DNA of 64,000 nucleotides from Riptortus pedestris. Lineage: Eukaryota > Arthropoda > Insecta > Hemiptera > Alydidae. Every line of letters starts with the position of its first letter. The stretch's first letter is position 1. The position numbers and the translations under genes were made by a program. Below, one piece after another: positions 47,810 to 59,149 of the stretch. The stretch is from assembly GCA_019009955.1 (NCBI GenBank), contig CM032228.1:100509001-100573000 (forward strand), written 5' to 3'. The notes under the pieces are model-generated. The model was not told the DNA's origin. It did not search any database and saw only the letters and a list, made by a program, of their open reading frames with translations.

Positions 47810-48035
47810 TATCTTTTAACACTGTAATCTAGTCTTCCTCGTTTCACATGAAGAATCAACTAATAAACGAGGTAACGTCTAATTTCAGGCCTAATTCCGT
47901 GTATTTCTTTCATTGTAGCTTAGTATGTCAGTTGCATTTATAGATTTGCAAAGTGAAGTCATCAATGAATATTCTATGCCCGAGAGGCTTCAAGTTTTAA
48001 TGTATGTGTACCATGTAATGTTTTACCGTTTCTAT
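47810..48035. other. Unassigned sequence
   Basis: Nothing recognised. Confidence 0.4.
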
Positions 48036-48036
48036 A

Positions 48037-48039
<3 letters not shown>

Positions 48040-48131
<92 letters not shown>
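48040..48131. repeat. (TA)n(GA)n compound microsatellite
   Basis: A long TA run passing into a GA run. Confidence 0.95.
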
Positions 48132-48134
<3 letters not shown>

Positions 48135-48135
<1 letters not shown>

Positions 48136-48915
48136 AAAAGGGGAGGTTAAAATCTATCTAACTATATATATTTCATTCAGTGTAAATAACATCTAACTTT
48201 CAAAATCTAACTAGGTTAGATCAATGACTATTTAGTTCATATACGTTTTCCTATCTCCATTTTCTGCCTAATACTGTGCTTTTTGCCTGGATTAGTGAAA
48301 CTAAGGCTGATCATGTTTACACGGCACGTTGCCATACACACAGCTTCATCTGTCTGACACTTTACAAATCTAGGGAAAGCTCTGAACTCTTTTGTACAAT
48401 TGCTGCAAATGACTCTTTTAAATATTTACGTTTAAGAAAGTGTTTTGAGTGTTCATTCCTTGCAAGTTAATGAAGAATAAGGTGTGGCGTTTGTTTTCTC
48501 GAGAATATTTTGCAAGTTGGCTCAATCGAGGGCAAGACACTAGAATATATATTACATATGCAACAAGTGCATCCTCTTAGTATTCTCCTAAGCCTAAGTA
48601 TTAAGTAATAACAGCGAAGCCCGCCATTGACGAGTTGAAGAAATAGGCTATATTATTATTCTGTGAAGAATATAGGATATACTAATATTTGTTCCCATTA
48701 GAAATATGAAACTAGAATTAAACTCATGAATTTACATAAATTATATTATAAATCCTTCTTTATCTTAGTTCCGTGCAATTCCCATATTTTAAAATTTGAA
48801 CGACAAAGCTTCAGGATGATAAATTCGTGGAGAGACATACAATCCCAAACCTAAATCGTATAATTAACCACGCTTCCAAAGTAAGTTATATGGATGTTTG
48901 TGCGTGTGTGTTATA
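48135..48915. other. Unassigned AT-rich sequence
   Basis: A 64-codon plus-strand frame (48276-48470) has no known domain. No other features. Confidence 0.4.
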
Positions 48916-48917
48916 CA

Positions 48918-48918
<1 letters not shown>

Positions 48919-48982
<64 letters not shown>

Positions 48983-50366
48983 GTAACCTCTGTCTGTACA
49001 TTGATTTTTTTCGCGAAAGTTCATGATAACTTTTCGTTTTACATGTCATAGACACCATATCTGCATTTTGTTTCTTTCGTGTATGTTTGTTTGTTTGTTT
49101 GTTTGTTTGTTTGTTACCTTTTCACGCATAAACGGCTGAACCGAATTTTATGAAACTTGGTATGTATATTACTACTAACCCAACTTAGACTTTAGGCTAT
49201 ATTAATTTTCTCTGAGACGAACAAGAGTGGGGGTTATAAGGAAGGGAAGCATGAAATTAAAAATAGCGATATTTCGTTTTCTATTGGTTTTTCGGTACAT
49301 ATGCACATAACAAAAGTTGTTTATTTTGTTATTTAGAGTATCTTTTGTTATATACACTTTTATCGTATACCGAAGTTTAAATGCGTTATACGCTAAAAAT
49401 TATAGCGGGAGTCAACAATATTATTTGCCAAAAAAGACTCAACCGAACTAAATAAAACTCGGTATGTGTATTAGCAGTGAGGCCTTCATTATAATAAGCC
49501 ATACCAACATTTCTAGCGACGGGTAGGAGTGAGGGTTATAAGGGAAGCCTGAAATTAAAAATAGCGATATTTCGTTTCCTATTGGTTTTTGCGCAAATAT
49601 AAACATAACAAAAGTTGTTTATTTTGTTATTTAGAGTAACTTTTGTTATATACACTTTTGTCGTATACCGAAGTTTAAATGCGTTATACGCTAAAAATTA
49701 TAGCGGGAGTCAACAATATTATTTGCCAAAAAAGACTCAACCGAACTAAATAAAACTCGGTATGTGTATTAGCAGTGAGGCCTTCATTATAATAAGCCAT
49801 ACCAACATTTCTAGCGACGGGTAGGAGTGAGGGTTATAAGGGAAGCCTGAAATTAAAAATAGCGATATTTCGTTTCCTATTGGTTTTTGCGCAAATATAA
49901 ACATAACGAAAGTTGTTTATTTTATTATTTGGAGTAACTTTTGTTATATACACTTTTGTCGTATACCTAAGTATAAATGAGTTATACGTTAAAACTTCAG
50001 CGGGCACTAACGGCTGAACCGAACTTAAAAAAACTCGGTATGTCAATTAGCATTAATTCTTTCATGATTATAAGTTATATTAAAATTTTTAGGTTCGAAC
50101 GGGAGGGGGGTTAAAAGGGAGGCCTGAAATAAAAATTCACCATATTTACATGTATAAGAGACGGGAAATATAAAAATATCGAAGACTGTGAAGCCTTATC
50201 GAACAAATAATTCTATTATTAGCAAATCCACGGCAAAGATGGGTATCAATCCTAAAAACTGGGACGGGTAAACGTCAAAATATTGTGCAATGTAAAGCCT
50301 GTTAAAAAATACCATCACCATTCAGCCTCAGATGAATTCCCGGGCGAAGCCGGGTATCTGAGCTAG
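48919..50366 (+). mobile_element. Non-autonomous Helitron, complete (copy H3)
   Basis: It starts TC followed by an expanded (TA)n, then aaaattgtaacctctgtctg, and ends with the hairpin cccgggcgaagccggg (50339-50354) and tatctgagCTAG before T. These are the Helitron 5'-TC, 3' hairpin and CTRR signals. The body has a (GTTT)n tract (49085-49114) and ~298-bp units starting at 49306, 49604 and 49902. The first two are almost identical and the third is truncated. No Rep/helicase coding sequence is present. The minus-strand frames with repeated NNKINNF..Y are shadows of the units. Confidence 0.88.
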
Positions 50367-50370
50367 TATA

Positions 50371-51690
50371 TCTATATATATATAAAATTGTAACCTCTGT
50401 CTGTACATTGATTTTTTTCGCGAAATTTCACGATAACTTTTCGTTTCACATGTCATAGACACCAAAACTGCATTTTGTTTCTTTCGTGTATGTTTGTTTG
50501 TTTGTTTGTTTGTTTGTTTGTTTGTTTGTTTGTTTGTTTGTTTGTTTGTTTGTTTGTTTGTTTGTTTGTTACCTTTTCACGCATAAACGGCTGAACCGAA
50601 TTTTATGAAACTTGGTATGTATATTACTACTAGCCCAACTTAGACTTTAGGCTATATTATTATTCTCTAAGACAAACAGGAGTGGGGGTTATAAGGGAGG
50701 CCTGAAATTAAAAATAGCGATATTTCGTTTCCTATTGGTTTTTCGGCAAATATGCACATAACAAAAGTTATTTATTTTGTTATTTAGAGTAACTTTTGTT
50801 ATATACACTTTCGTCGTATACCGAAGTATAAATGAGTTATACGCTAAAAATTATAGCGGGAGTCATCAATTTTATTTGGCACAAAAGAATCAACCGAACT
50901 AAATAAAACTCGGTACGTGTATTAGGACTAAGGCCTTTATTATAACAAGCCATACCAACATTTCTAGGGACGGGCAGGAGTGGGGGTTGTAAGGGAGGCC
51001 AGAAAATAAATATAGCGGTATTTCGTTTCCTATTGTTTTTTTGGCAAATATAAACATAACAAAAGTTGTTTATTTTGTTATTTAGAGTAACTTTTGTTAT
51101 ATACACTTTTTTCGTATACCGTATTATAAACGAGATATACGCTAAAACCTATAGCGGAAGTGAACAATTTTATTTGGGACAAAAGACCAAACCAAAATAA
51201 ATAAAACTCGGTATGTGTATTAGCACTAACCTTTCATTATAACAAGCCATGCCATCATTTCTAGGGACGGGCAGGAGTGGGGGTTGTAAGGGATGCCTGA
51301 ATTTAAAAATAGCGGTATTTCGTTTTCTATTCGTTTTTCGGCAAATATGAACATAACAAAAGTTGTTTATTTTGTTATTTAGAGTAACTTTTGTCATATT
51401 CATTTTTGTCTTTTAACCAAGTATAAACGAGATATACACTATAAACTAAAGCGGGAATAACTGAAATCTATGCATAATGCACAAGAGACGGGAAATATGA
51501 CAATTTGGAGGACAGTGAAGACATACATAAAACATTAATTTTATTATTAACAAATGCCAACAACGGGTATTAACCCTAAACACTGGGACGGGTAAATGTC
51601 AAAATATTTGCAAATTAAAGCCTTGCCAAAAAAATACCATCACCATTCAGCCTCAAATCAATTCCCGGGCGAAGCCGGGTATCTGAGCTA

Positions 51691-51691
<1 letters not shown>
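50371..51691 (+). mobile_element. Non-autonomous Helitron, complete (copy H4)
   Basis: It starts TCTATATATATATAAAATTG at 50371, four bases after H3 ends, in the same orientation. It has a (GTTT)n tract of about 20 units (50491-50570), ~298-bp units starting at 50757, 51055 and 51352, and the 3' hairpin plus CTAG ending at 51691. Units are more diverged from each other than in H3. Confidence 0.88.

Positions 51692-51748
<57 letters not shown>
51692..51748. repeat. (TA)n tract after Helitron H4
   Basis: TA run directly after the CTAG terminus. Confidence 0.95.
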
Positions 51749-51749
<1 letters not shown>

Positions 51750-51751
<2 letters not shown>

Positions 51752-52370
51752 AAAACTGGCAGATTAGGAGGCTGACCACAAAGGTACCCTCAGAAAGAGG
51801 GCAGCTTAATTTGTTTGTTTTATATATATATAACTGTTGTCTTTCTGTGCATTGATTTTTGTTTTAAATTGCTTCACGTTACCTTTTCGTTTTAGATGAA
51901 ATTGAAACGACTTCAACAATTGAAGGTTTCGGTGTGCTTGCTTGATTGATTGCCCACTTTTCAGGCCTCTACGACTGACCCAGATAAGATGGAACCTATA
52001 TACCTCTATTATTGCTAACACAATGTATACTGTAGTTGTTTACTTAATAGCGTGCAGGATTTGTAAGGGAGTCCTGAAATGACAAATCTCCATATTTCAT
52101 TTCCTACTAGTTTTTCTTGAAAAAAAAAAGCAGTTATTATTTTGAATAAACTTTTGCTATATAATTTTCTCATACAACAAAGTGTAAACAAGATATCCAC
52201 TAAAAACTGTGGCATGATTTGAAAATTAGCTCTGACACCAGATTTATTATAGGGTGTATTGATATTCGTAAGTACCCTCCCTTTTGACTAGTTTCGGCGT
52301 GAAACAATGTATGAACGTATCTCGCGTAGTTCAATAACCACTAGACTTGAGATCCACAAGAATGTTGAGA
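51750..52370 (+). mobile_element. Possible diverged Helitron 5' region
   Basis: From about 51824 the sequence tatatatataactgttgtct, tctgtgcattgatttttgtt and cgttaccttttcgttttaga resembles the H3/H4 5' region in order (TA run, Xtctgtacattgatttt, cttttcgtttXaXatg). A later ctgaaatgacaaatctccat / atttcatttcctactagttt recalls the unit ends. It is too diverged for a firm call and lacks the CTAG end. Confidence 0.4.
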
Positions 52371-52375
52371 TTTTT

Positions 52376-52472
52376 AGCAGATTTCCCTTCAGAGATATCA
52401 GCTATTGAGGTCGTACTCATGACGCCATGTCCATCGATCCTACCCAGGAGATGACGAAAATGAGGTCCGTAC

Positions 52473-52530
<58 letters not shown>

Positions 52531-52890
52531 CTGTTAGTGCTCTAGCGGTCGCAATTTTTGTTTGATCGTTACGAAACTCGATATCAAATCGTTTTATGTA
52601 AGTTACTATACGTCGGATCGAAAAATTGTATAGCACCAGTCTTATTGCAAATTAAATGCTATGTACACATTCTTCTACACATATTGTCTGTATCATGAAT
52701 ATTAACCGAGATATTTGGATTTTATAGTTTTCCGCTTTCAGTAAACCCCCACTCCTACTCATGGTATATTATTAATAAGCTGTTATATCCTGAACCATTT
52801 CATTATAAGGTTAAATAAAGCATATTGTTTTAATTGATCTTTTACTTTGTGAGATATTTGCAAATACATTCTGTAGACCCCCCCCTTCTT
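52376..52890 (-). repeat. Family R dispersed repeat, copy 10
   Basis: It starts agcagatttcccttcagaga, then catcgatcctacccaggaga, a (TA)n of about 49 bp (52480-52528), tctagcggtcgcaatttttg, gatcgaaaaattgtatagca and gaatattaaccgagatattt, and reaches the C-run at 52879-52886. The G-rich tract is deleted. Confidence 0.8.
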
Positions 52891-52894
52891 TTGT

Positions 52895-54926
52895 TCTTGG
52901 ATTATTTATAGTTAGGGCTGTTGTAACGTCTAACTGTGCACCTCCCATATCAACGAAGGGGAGGGGAGGTTTAAATGGGGGCAAGAATAAGAAATTGCTA
53001 ATTCCTCTGTTACTATTAGAGATACAACGATTTCTATAGGAAATTTTTGTTTATCTATCTATAATTTTTGGTTTATAATCTATAAATTTTTGATTATCTA
53101 TAAATGATGCGCTATGATATTTATGCTGAAATGCATTGAAACTGAGATAACATATATAACTTCCAAATGAAATAATTTTAATCCATCAAAAACTTGTATA
53201 TATTTCATTTAATATGAGAACAATCAAGTCATGTGGACCCACTTCATATTTTGTATTAGTACATAAAAAACCTTTGTGTATCGGACTTTGCCTGATCACA
53301 GGCAAACACGTAGATATCTTATTGAAGAGAGATGGTTGTAGAATCGAGGTGTTTGTTGAGGCGGCAAGATACCTTTGGCAAAGTCACTTTTTTGTCGGCG
53401 AACGCCTATTAAGCACCCTTTTGGTTGGGCAGAGGTAAAATTTGTTGAAAAGCATTAAGATGTCAGAATACATTGTGGACAGCGATTATGGGGAGGACTG
53501 TGAGGAGTGTTGAAGGTGTCATCTGATCAAAGGGACGCCGACAATGGAGTCAAACATTTTGGGTGCGGCGGATCGGTCACAGTGCTGCTGTAGGCGGTCC
53601 CCCTCAAAGGGGAGGTTCTGGGAATAAGACGTCAGGGGGTGCTAGGCATAATCAGACCCTAAACAGATGCTCCCTCCTATTGGACCACCTTTCTGTTTAT
53701 TGTAAATTCGCCTTTCCCTACTCTGATTTATGCTTCATTCCACATTTTAAAGAAACCCAGATTTTCTCTTTAGGAACCCAAGATCATTCCCGACACCATG
53801 TACTTTTACGCGACTGAGATCTTTTTACACGGTTTTTATGTTGATCAATACAGTAAGTGATATTTAACTAAAGGTCATTTTCTTTAATGTACGGAATCAG
53901 ACCATGACATAGGAGTTTAAAGAAGGGCTAAAATTAATAATCATGTTCACTTGAATCTCCTGATTGGGGACGCTGTATATATACCATATCTCTGATGAGA
54001 CCACACAGAGGCAGGAGCTAGTAAACATCACCGATTCATAGAGAGCTCTGATAAAAAGGCTTGGCCCTCAAAGGTTGCTCTGGATCAAAGAGCATACCTA
54101 GTGGAGGTGTGGACAATTGTTTTAGGATATCGTAATCATGGGATCTCTGTTCATGCATCGGATCGCGAAATGTTACAGAGCCAAAATTTATAAACATTTC
54201 TATGCATGCTTTGTCTGGAATTATTAAAAGAGTTTTTTTGTGATATGTATTCTTCAGCCTTCAATGAACCATTACTTATCCCATTTCGACTTAGAGTAAC
54301 TGAGTCACTAAATATGTCATAACCAACCTAAATCAATTTTCCTGTTTATATTGTTTTTTTATCACGTGAAAATTGATGATGAGATAAGAGAATCAGTGTA
54401 TTTTACACCACGTGGGTATTCTCCCTAGTTTACGCATGTCCCACGTGGTGAATTTTTTTTTTCTACTACAAGTTTGATGAGATAGCAGAAAAAAACTCTA
54501 AGATTCAAACTTTTCCAACCAAACCGATTAACTCTACCAAAGTAAGTTGTCAGCAGACCAAACTCATAAGAGGACCGTGTAAAGGAGTTGAGAAATACAT
54601 TGAATTATAGTGTGAGCTTGTAAACAAGTGCAAATATTTCCGTTATTTTTGGAATAAGAACAAATGCCTTGAAAACACCTCATGGCCAATGTTACAATGC
54701 TTTGTTTACTCGAATATTTCATATTCTCAATGCAAGGTTTACGTCTAAACAACCTAATGATTGGTAAACAAAACGTAGTTATTTGTATTCGTGCCACACT
54801 TTTCAACTGAGTAAACAGTGTACAACCATCAATACGATCACAAAATATCACAATTAGTTACAAATAATAGTGTCATGTAAGATCATGCACTGATTTAAGC
54901 GGGGAGGGGCAGTCTTCCTCCAACCA
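52895..54926. other. Unassigned sequence with one R-like patch
   Basis: No gene is recognised. A GC-richer patch at 53520-53680 contributes frames of 74 and 84 codons without known domains. A diverged R fragment (catgcatcggatcgcgaaat, ttcttcagccttcaatgaac) lies at about 54110-54290, minus orientation. An 11-bp inverted pair caccacgtggg / cccacgtggtg is at 54407-54450. Confidence 0.4.
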
Positions 54927-54927
54927 T

Positions 54928-55655
54928 AAAAAGTACGTCACTCAGGGGCTGCGTAAACTAAGCAGATTTCCCACGTGAAGGTTTACAATAGATAAATATA
55001 CATACAGGTAACACTACCATGAATGCTCAGTAAATGTACAATACAAGACTGAATTGTAAACAAACAGGCCAGCCAACCTCGTAGCGCTGCATAGATAGAC
55101 AGGAAAGACAAACAATTAATGAAATATATCTGAATATAACATATTAATTTTATTGAAAACAATTTACTAAAGCTAGTGGTATAATTTGTAATGAATCAAA
55201 ACCAGTTTTATCTCAATCACTCAAATTTTAGTAATCTAAAAACTAAAGAAGGGGGGGGGGTCAACAGAACGTATTTGCACATATGTCACAAAGTAAAAGA
55301 TCAATGAAAACAATATTTGTTATTCAGGCTTCAATTAATATCTTTTATTATATAACAGAGCATGGTTTATGTAACACTAGTAGAAGTGGGGGTTTACTGA
55401 AGGCTAAAAACTGAAAAATGCAAATATCTCGGTTAATATTCAAGATAGGGAATAAGATTGATTCCATGCGATTTTTCGATCCGATGCATAATAACGGAGA
55501 TATTTTGAATTTTCGAAAATCCCCCCTCTAACCCCCCCCTCCCTCTAGTCCGATTTCAGCCATTAACGAACTTGATCCGTCTTTTTATATAAAACGGTTA
55601 AATATCGAGTTTCGTAACGATCACACAAAAATTGCGACCGCTAGAGCGTTAACAG

Positions 55656-55709
<54 letters not shown>

Positions 55710-55828
55710 GAACGGACCTCATTTTCGTCATCTCCTGGGTAGGATCGATGGACATTTGAAGTTAAAATTCAAAAATTTCGTCACGAGTACAACCTCAATA
55801 GCTGATTTCCCGTAAGGGAAATCTGCTA
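54928..55828 (+). repeat. Family R dispersed repeat, copy 11 (full-length long form, 901 bp)
   Basis: Both ends are clear: end B aaaagtacgtcactcagggg at 54928 with the sub-terminal aagcagatttcccacgtgaa (54960), and end A gctgatttcccgtaagggaa atctgct at 55828. The long interior adds a segment of about 300 bp holding ggggtttactgaaggctaaa (55391), then gatccgatgcataataacgg, the C-rich tract (55526-55552), attgcgaccgctagagcgtt, a (TA)n (55661-55704) and aggatcgatggacatttgaa. This copy is the best model for the family. Confidence 0.88.
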
Positions 55829-56103
55829 AAACACTAAATGCATTTTGTAAGCATATTTTAAACTCTATTTTCTATGTTCTAGCTAAACATAACTTAATAT
55901 AGTACAGACAAATTTATAATCCTAAAGCCATTATAATCAATCGTAAAAATTTAGGTTTTGAGATTTTACCGAAATATGAAGATGAGTCATAGATGGCGCG
56001 AAACATATAGAGGAAAATAAATCAGTAGAGATATTTCATGTTTTTCCACCTATTGACCTTCGGTCATTCCTCCTTCAACGAAGATTGAATTGAGGTCACA
56101 TTT

Positions 56104-56711
56104 CGACGATAAGAAAATTAACTCGAGATGACAAAGCTGACAGCAGCTCTATGACTGAACTAAGTACTAGGAAACGAAAAATGGATGACGCAAAATCGAT
56201 AATGCGGAAACAAGCCTGAAAAAAACGCAAACTTACACAATTGAAGATCGAAGAGTTTATTCGGCCAAGAACGGAGAACCGAACAGCAAAGAGAAATGAA
56301 GAAATAATATAGTAATAAACAAGCACTTTAACAACAAGGTAGCATTCTACGTTTGTCCCTTTTAAATATGACCCAACAATAGCAATGTACATTAAGAAAC
56401 TCTGTAAGGATGTTGGACTAATAGTCTGGACATATGTAGATAAAATCAGTAAACGTTTCAGACGTATAAATGATAAACTGAAAGACAAGGAAACAAAATA
56501 CAATGTTTATAATGAACTGTTCTGCCTGGACAACTGTAGAAATGTCGATAATTTAGAAAATAGAATATCTTTAGCCGAACATTCTTTGGTATTTAAGCAT
56601 AAATTTAATTTTGTCAAGGTAGAAATTTTAGATAATGACAAAACCGTAACCAAACGGAAGATAAAAGAAAATATCCACATTATTGTATTAAAAACAAACA
56701 GCATGTTGTGA
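56104..56711 (+). pseudogene. Penelope-like element ORF, C-terminal region with gutted GIY-YIG endonuclease
   Basis: The frame 56373-56711 gives MYIKKLCKDVGLIVWTYVDK, then KLKDKETKYNVYNELFCLDN, which matches the PLE segment between RT and GIY-YIG (..YIKGLSE.I.RI......, then L.DK......VVYKI.C). It continues LAEHSLVFKHKFNFVKVEIL and DNDKTVTKRKIKENIHI, the known C-terminal part (ALAEHS...GH.F.....ILD.....KRKIKEA). The catalytic GIY-YIG core that should lie between these blocks is deleted. Upstream, broken frames from 56104 (basic, Lys/Arg-rich) may be more of the same ORF. The RT domain is absent. The minus-strand 135-codon frame here is a shadow. Confidence 0.65.
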
Positions 56712-56972
56712 ACGAGAAAACTGAGATAAGGAATTTATATTTATCAAAAATTAAAACTAAACAAAAAGTTGAGTAGATGTACATGCAGCTATGATTCGTC
56801 TGGAATCGATTTTTCAAACCTCGAAACTTTGTATGTGATCGATTTTTACACTGTTCAACATTTTAATATATTGATATTATCAGCTGTGTGGTGTGGTTCC
56901 TCTCCATTTTTGTTAGTCTGGACGTGACCGCCAAGGTGGTAAGGTGAAATCTTTTTATAAGAAGTGTACTAC

Positions 56973-57020
56973 TCCTGAAGAGATGTCATAGAGGACGCGA
57001 AACTTGCAGAGGATAATATA
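56973..57020 (+). ncRNA. Hammerhead-like ribozyme core in the Penelope-like terminal repeat
   Basis: The string ctgaaga (56975-56981, CUGANGA box) is followed by a possible short stem (tgtc / gacg) and gaaa (56999-57002). Penelope-like elements are known to carry minimal hammerhead ribozymes in their terminal repeats. The cleavage-site side is not clear, and the other repeat has atgaaga instead of ctgaaga, so activity is doubtful. Confidence 0.35.
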
Positions 57021-57099
57021 TCAGTGGAGATAGTTCATGTGTTTATCATCTATTGACCTTCAGCCATTTCTCCTTCATTGAGGATTCATTCGTTCTAAC

Positions 57100-58790
57100 C
57101 TTCCCATTTTGACTATCTTCGGTGCGTGGGGAACTGTGGGGAGTTTAGTAGAGATCGAAAATAAAAAAAAAAAAAAACTTCTCTGTACCTATTAGGTTGC
57201 TCAACAAATTTGTATTTAACCATTAGTTTTTAATCATAAAAAAGACCTGTAAATTATATTGTAAGACATTATTTTGATTCGTCGCATTGAAGCGGAGATA
57301 TCGTATGCCAATTGAATTGCAACCAAAGATTTTATCTAGGAGCACAAGGAAGTCATGTGGAGCCTACACCAAATGTTTTCCTATGACCTCCCCCCCCCCA
57401 ATTCTAGTATGTGCAGGACCGAATTTTCTTCATGGGTGGAAAAATTTAAACATTAATGTGAATTTCAGAGCGTTACTTTTCTTTACTAAATGATTCATAC
57501 ATCTTTTCCTCATTGGTGGACGTCAAGATTGGACAATTTGTAATCGATTTCTTTCTTCGAGAAAAATTTTGTCCCATGCGTAAATACTTTTTGTTCTAAT
57601 TGTTTAAATACAAAATGAAATATTTGTGATTTTTTTTTCTCTATTGTCCAATAAAAAGTTTGCAATTATGTTACATGATCAATTTTGACGTAGCGATGTT
57701 TCTTTGCCACTTAAAAACATGACATTTAAACATAGTATTACTGATAAACTAGTTGATCGTTGTGGATTTGATTTATAAATATCGGGAGGTATAATTTTGA
57801 AGTAACTAATTAAAATTAATTGTTGGAATTTTAATGGTTTCTATATATGTTCACGCTTCTGTTCGACAAACCTAACACTCCTATAATATTTCATTCCAGG
57901 ACTTAGCATTTGTTTCAAAATTCTCTACAGGAGTATAGGCTTATGTACGAACAAAATAATAAAGGAGAGACCAACGAAATCCTTTCGAGATATTGATTTA
58001 CAGAATTAGTCGTTACTGGCTTAGAGGGAACAGCCAGAGTACCCACAGGGCTCGGCAGATTCAATAAAATATTCCTTCAAGTAAAACACCTTTATAATAT
58101 GCTGTATATTTTCTGACATTGTGTTACGTCTATACCATTTATATGAATAATGCATTTGAAAATAACGTTGAACCGAGTAATACATATGATCGTGATTATC
58201 AGTGGGTATAAGCAATGAGAAAAATAAATAATATGGAGTTGAGAGCAAGCGGCTTATTTTGTAAGTGGCTCATTGATACTGGAGTAAAGAAGGAATGAGA
58301 TAATTGTTGAGTGTGTAGCCGAGGCCCCCTGCTGCCATACCGCCAGTAGCAAACCTGCCTCTCTGCCAACTAATAGCTTCCATACACACCAACTACATTC
58401 CATCATCAATAATAATTCACTTTATAATTAAAAGTCTTCATTCTCTTATATGTATGTGGTTGATAGTAGCTTCATCCCGTTTAAGAGCGAATGTTGTGTT
58501 CAGAATACCTTGAGAAATGTAATATACGATGTTATTACGACAGTTAAGATCCTACAGTAAGTGGTATTTTACCGTATTCAAGCTATTGCTACACCCAATC
58601 TACAACACTAAGTGATATTATGTGATGCAAGTGTTATTTCTATGGCATTGTAGTTTATATTGTAACATTCTACGAGACAATACATACGAAGAAGATGTTC
58701 ACGATAGAAAATACATAATACCACTAAAATTCTCCCACGCAGGTGCTGGTCAAGCTCTGCAGATTTCCCATGTCAAATAAAATGATAAAG
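57100..58790. other. Unassigned AT-rich sequence
   Basis: No gene is recognised. A homopolymer A run lies at about 57161-57178 and a C run at 57390-57399. A short GC-richer patch occurs at 58300-58380. The R-like string ctctgcagatttcccatgtc at 58756, preceded by cacgcagg, is probably a worn end B. Confidence 0.45.
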
Positions 58791-58793
58791 GAT

Positions 58794-58840
58794 GCTCAGG
58801 ATAGCGATGTGAGTTAAGGCGTTGGTTTCAATATACAGGA
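58794..58840 (+). mobile_element. SINE head fragment (tRNA-like A-box region)
   Basis: The string ctcaggatagcgatgtgagt, taaggcgttggtttcaata matches the first 40 bp of the SINE at 40126. The body is missing. Confidence 0.6.
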
Positions 58841-58908
58841 TGCCACAGCATGACTTCATTTTTTAAAATGCGCGTCATTCAGTTGATTGGTATCATAGCG
58901 GAGCGATA

Positions 58909-59142
58909 GTTCGCTCTTAGTGTTTCATTAGGAAATTAGTTACAGATATCAGTGGGAGGTCAATTCTGTAAAATGAAGTAAAAGCGCTCGATAATTATAA
59001 AAAAATTTTGAAAATCTCTTTTAGGTCTCCTTAGGAGACTTTTGGGTTTAGCAGATTTAGCCCCGTGAGGGAAATCAGCAGTTTTACTTCATTTTACACT
59101 GATATCTATAATTAATTTTCTAATGAAACACTAAGAGCGAAC
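58909..59142. mobile_element. Fold-back/MITE-like element with about 60-75-bp inverted ends
   Basis: The left end gttcgctcttagtgtttcat, taggaaattagttacagata, tcagtg (58909-58954) is the inverse of the right end down to 59142. The match continues over taaaatgaagtaaaa after a 13-nt insertion in the left arm. The loop contains a 15-bp palindrome gtctccttaggagac (59025-59039) and agcagatttagccccgtgag, a motif like end A of family R. No coding frame is present. Confidence 0.7.
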
Positions 59143-59149
59143 ATTAATA

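Larger units (their letters stand above)
55975..57095 (+). mobile_element. Penelope-like retroelement remnant with flanking direct repeats
   Basis: A decayed coding segment (56104-56711) is flanked by two related direct repeats, 55975-56095 and 56973-57095. Both read ..gatg..tcatagaXXXcgcgaaac, ..agaggaXaatatatcagt and ctattgaccttcXgXcattX in order. Direct terminal repeats (pseudo-LTRs) are typical of Penelope-like elements. The repeats are followed by attcXXXX endings that differ. Confidence 0.65.

Noticed and set aside
54407..54450. 11-bp inverted pair around cacgtggg as a regulatory E-box hairpin
   Set aside because: The arms are short and the motif resembles the cccacgtg near R end B, so it is more likely a worn repeat border than a regulatory site.
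56096..56503. 135-codon minus-strand frame
   Set aside because: It overlaps the Penelope-like coding strand, which has recognisable motifs; the antisense frame has none.
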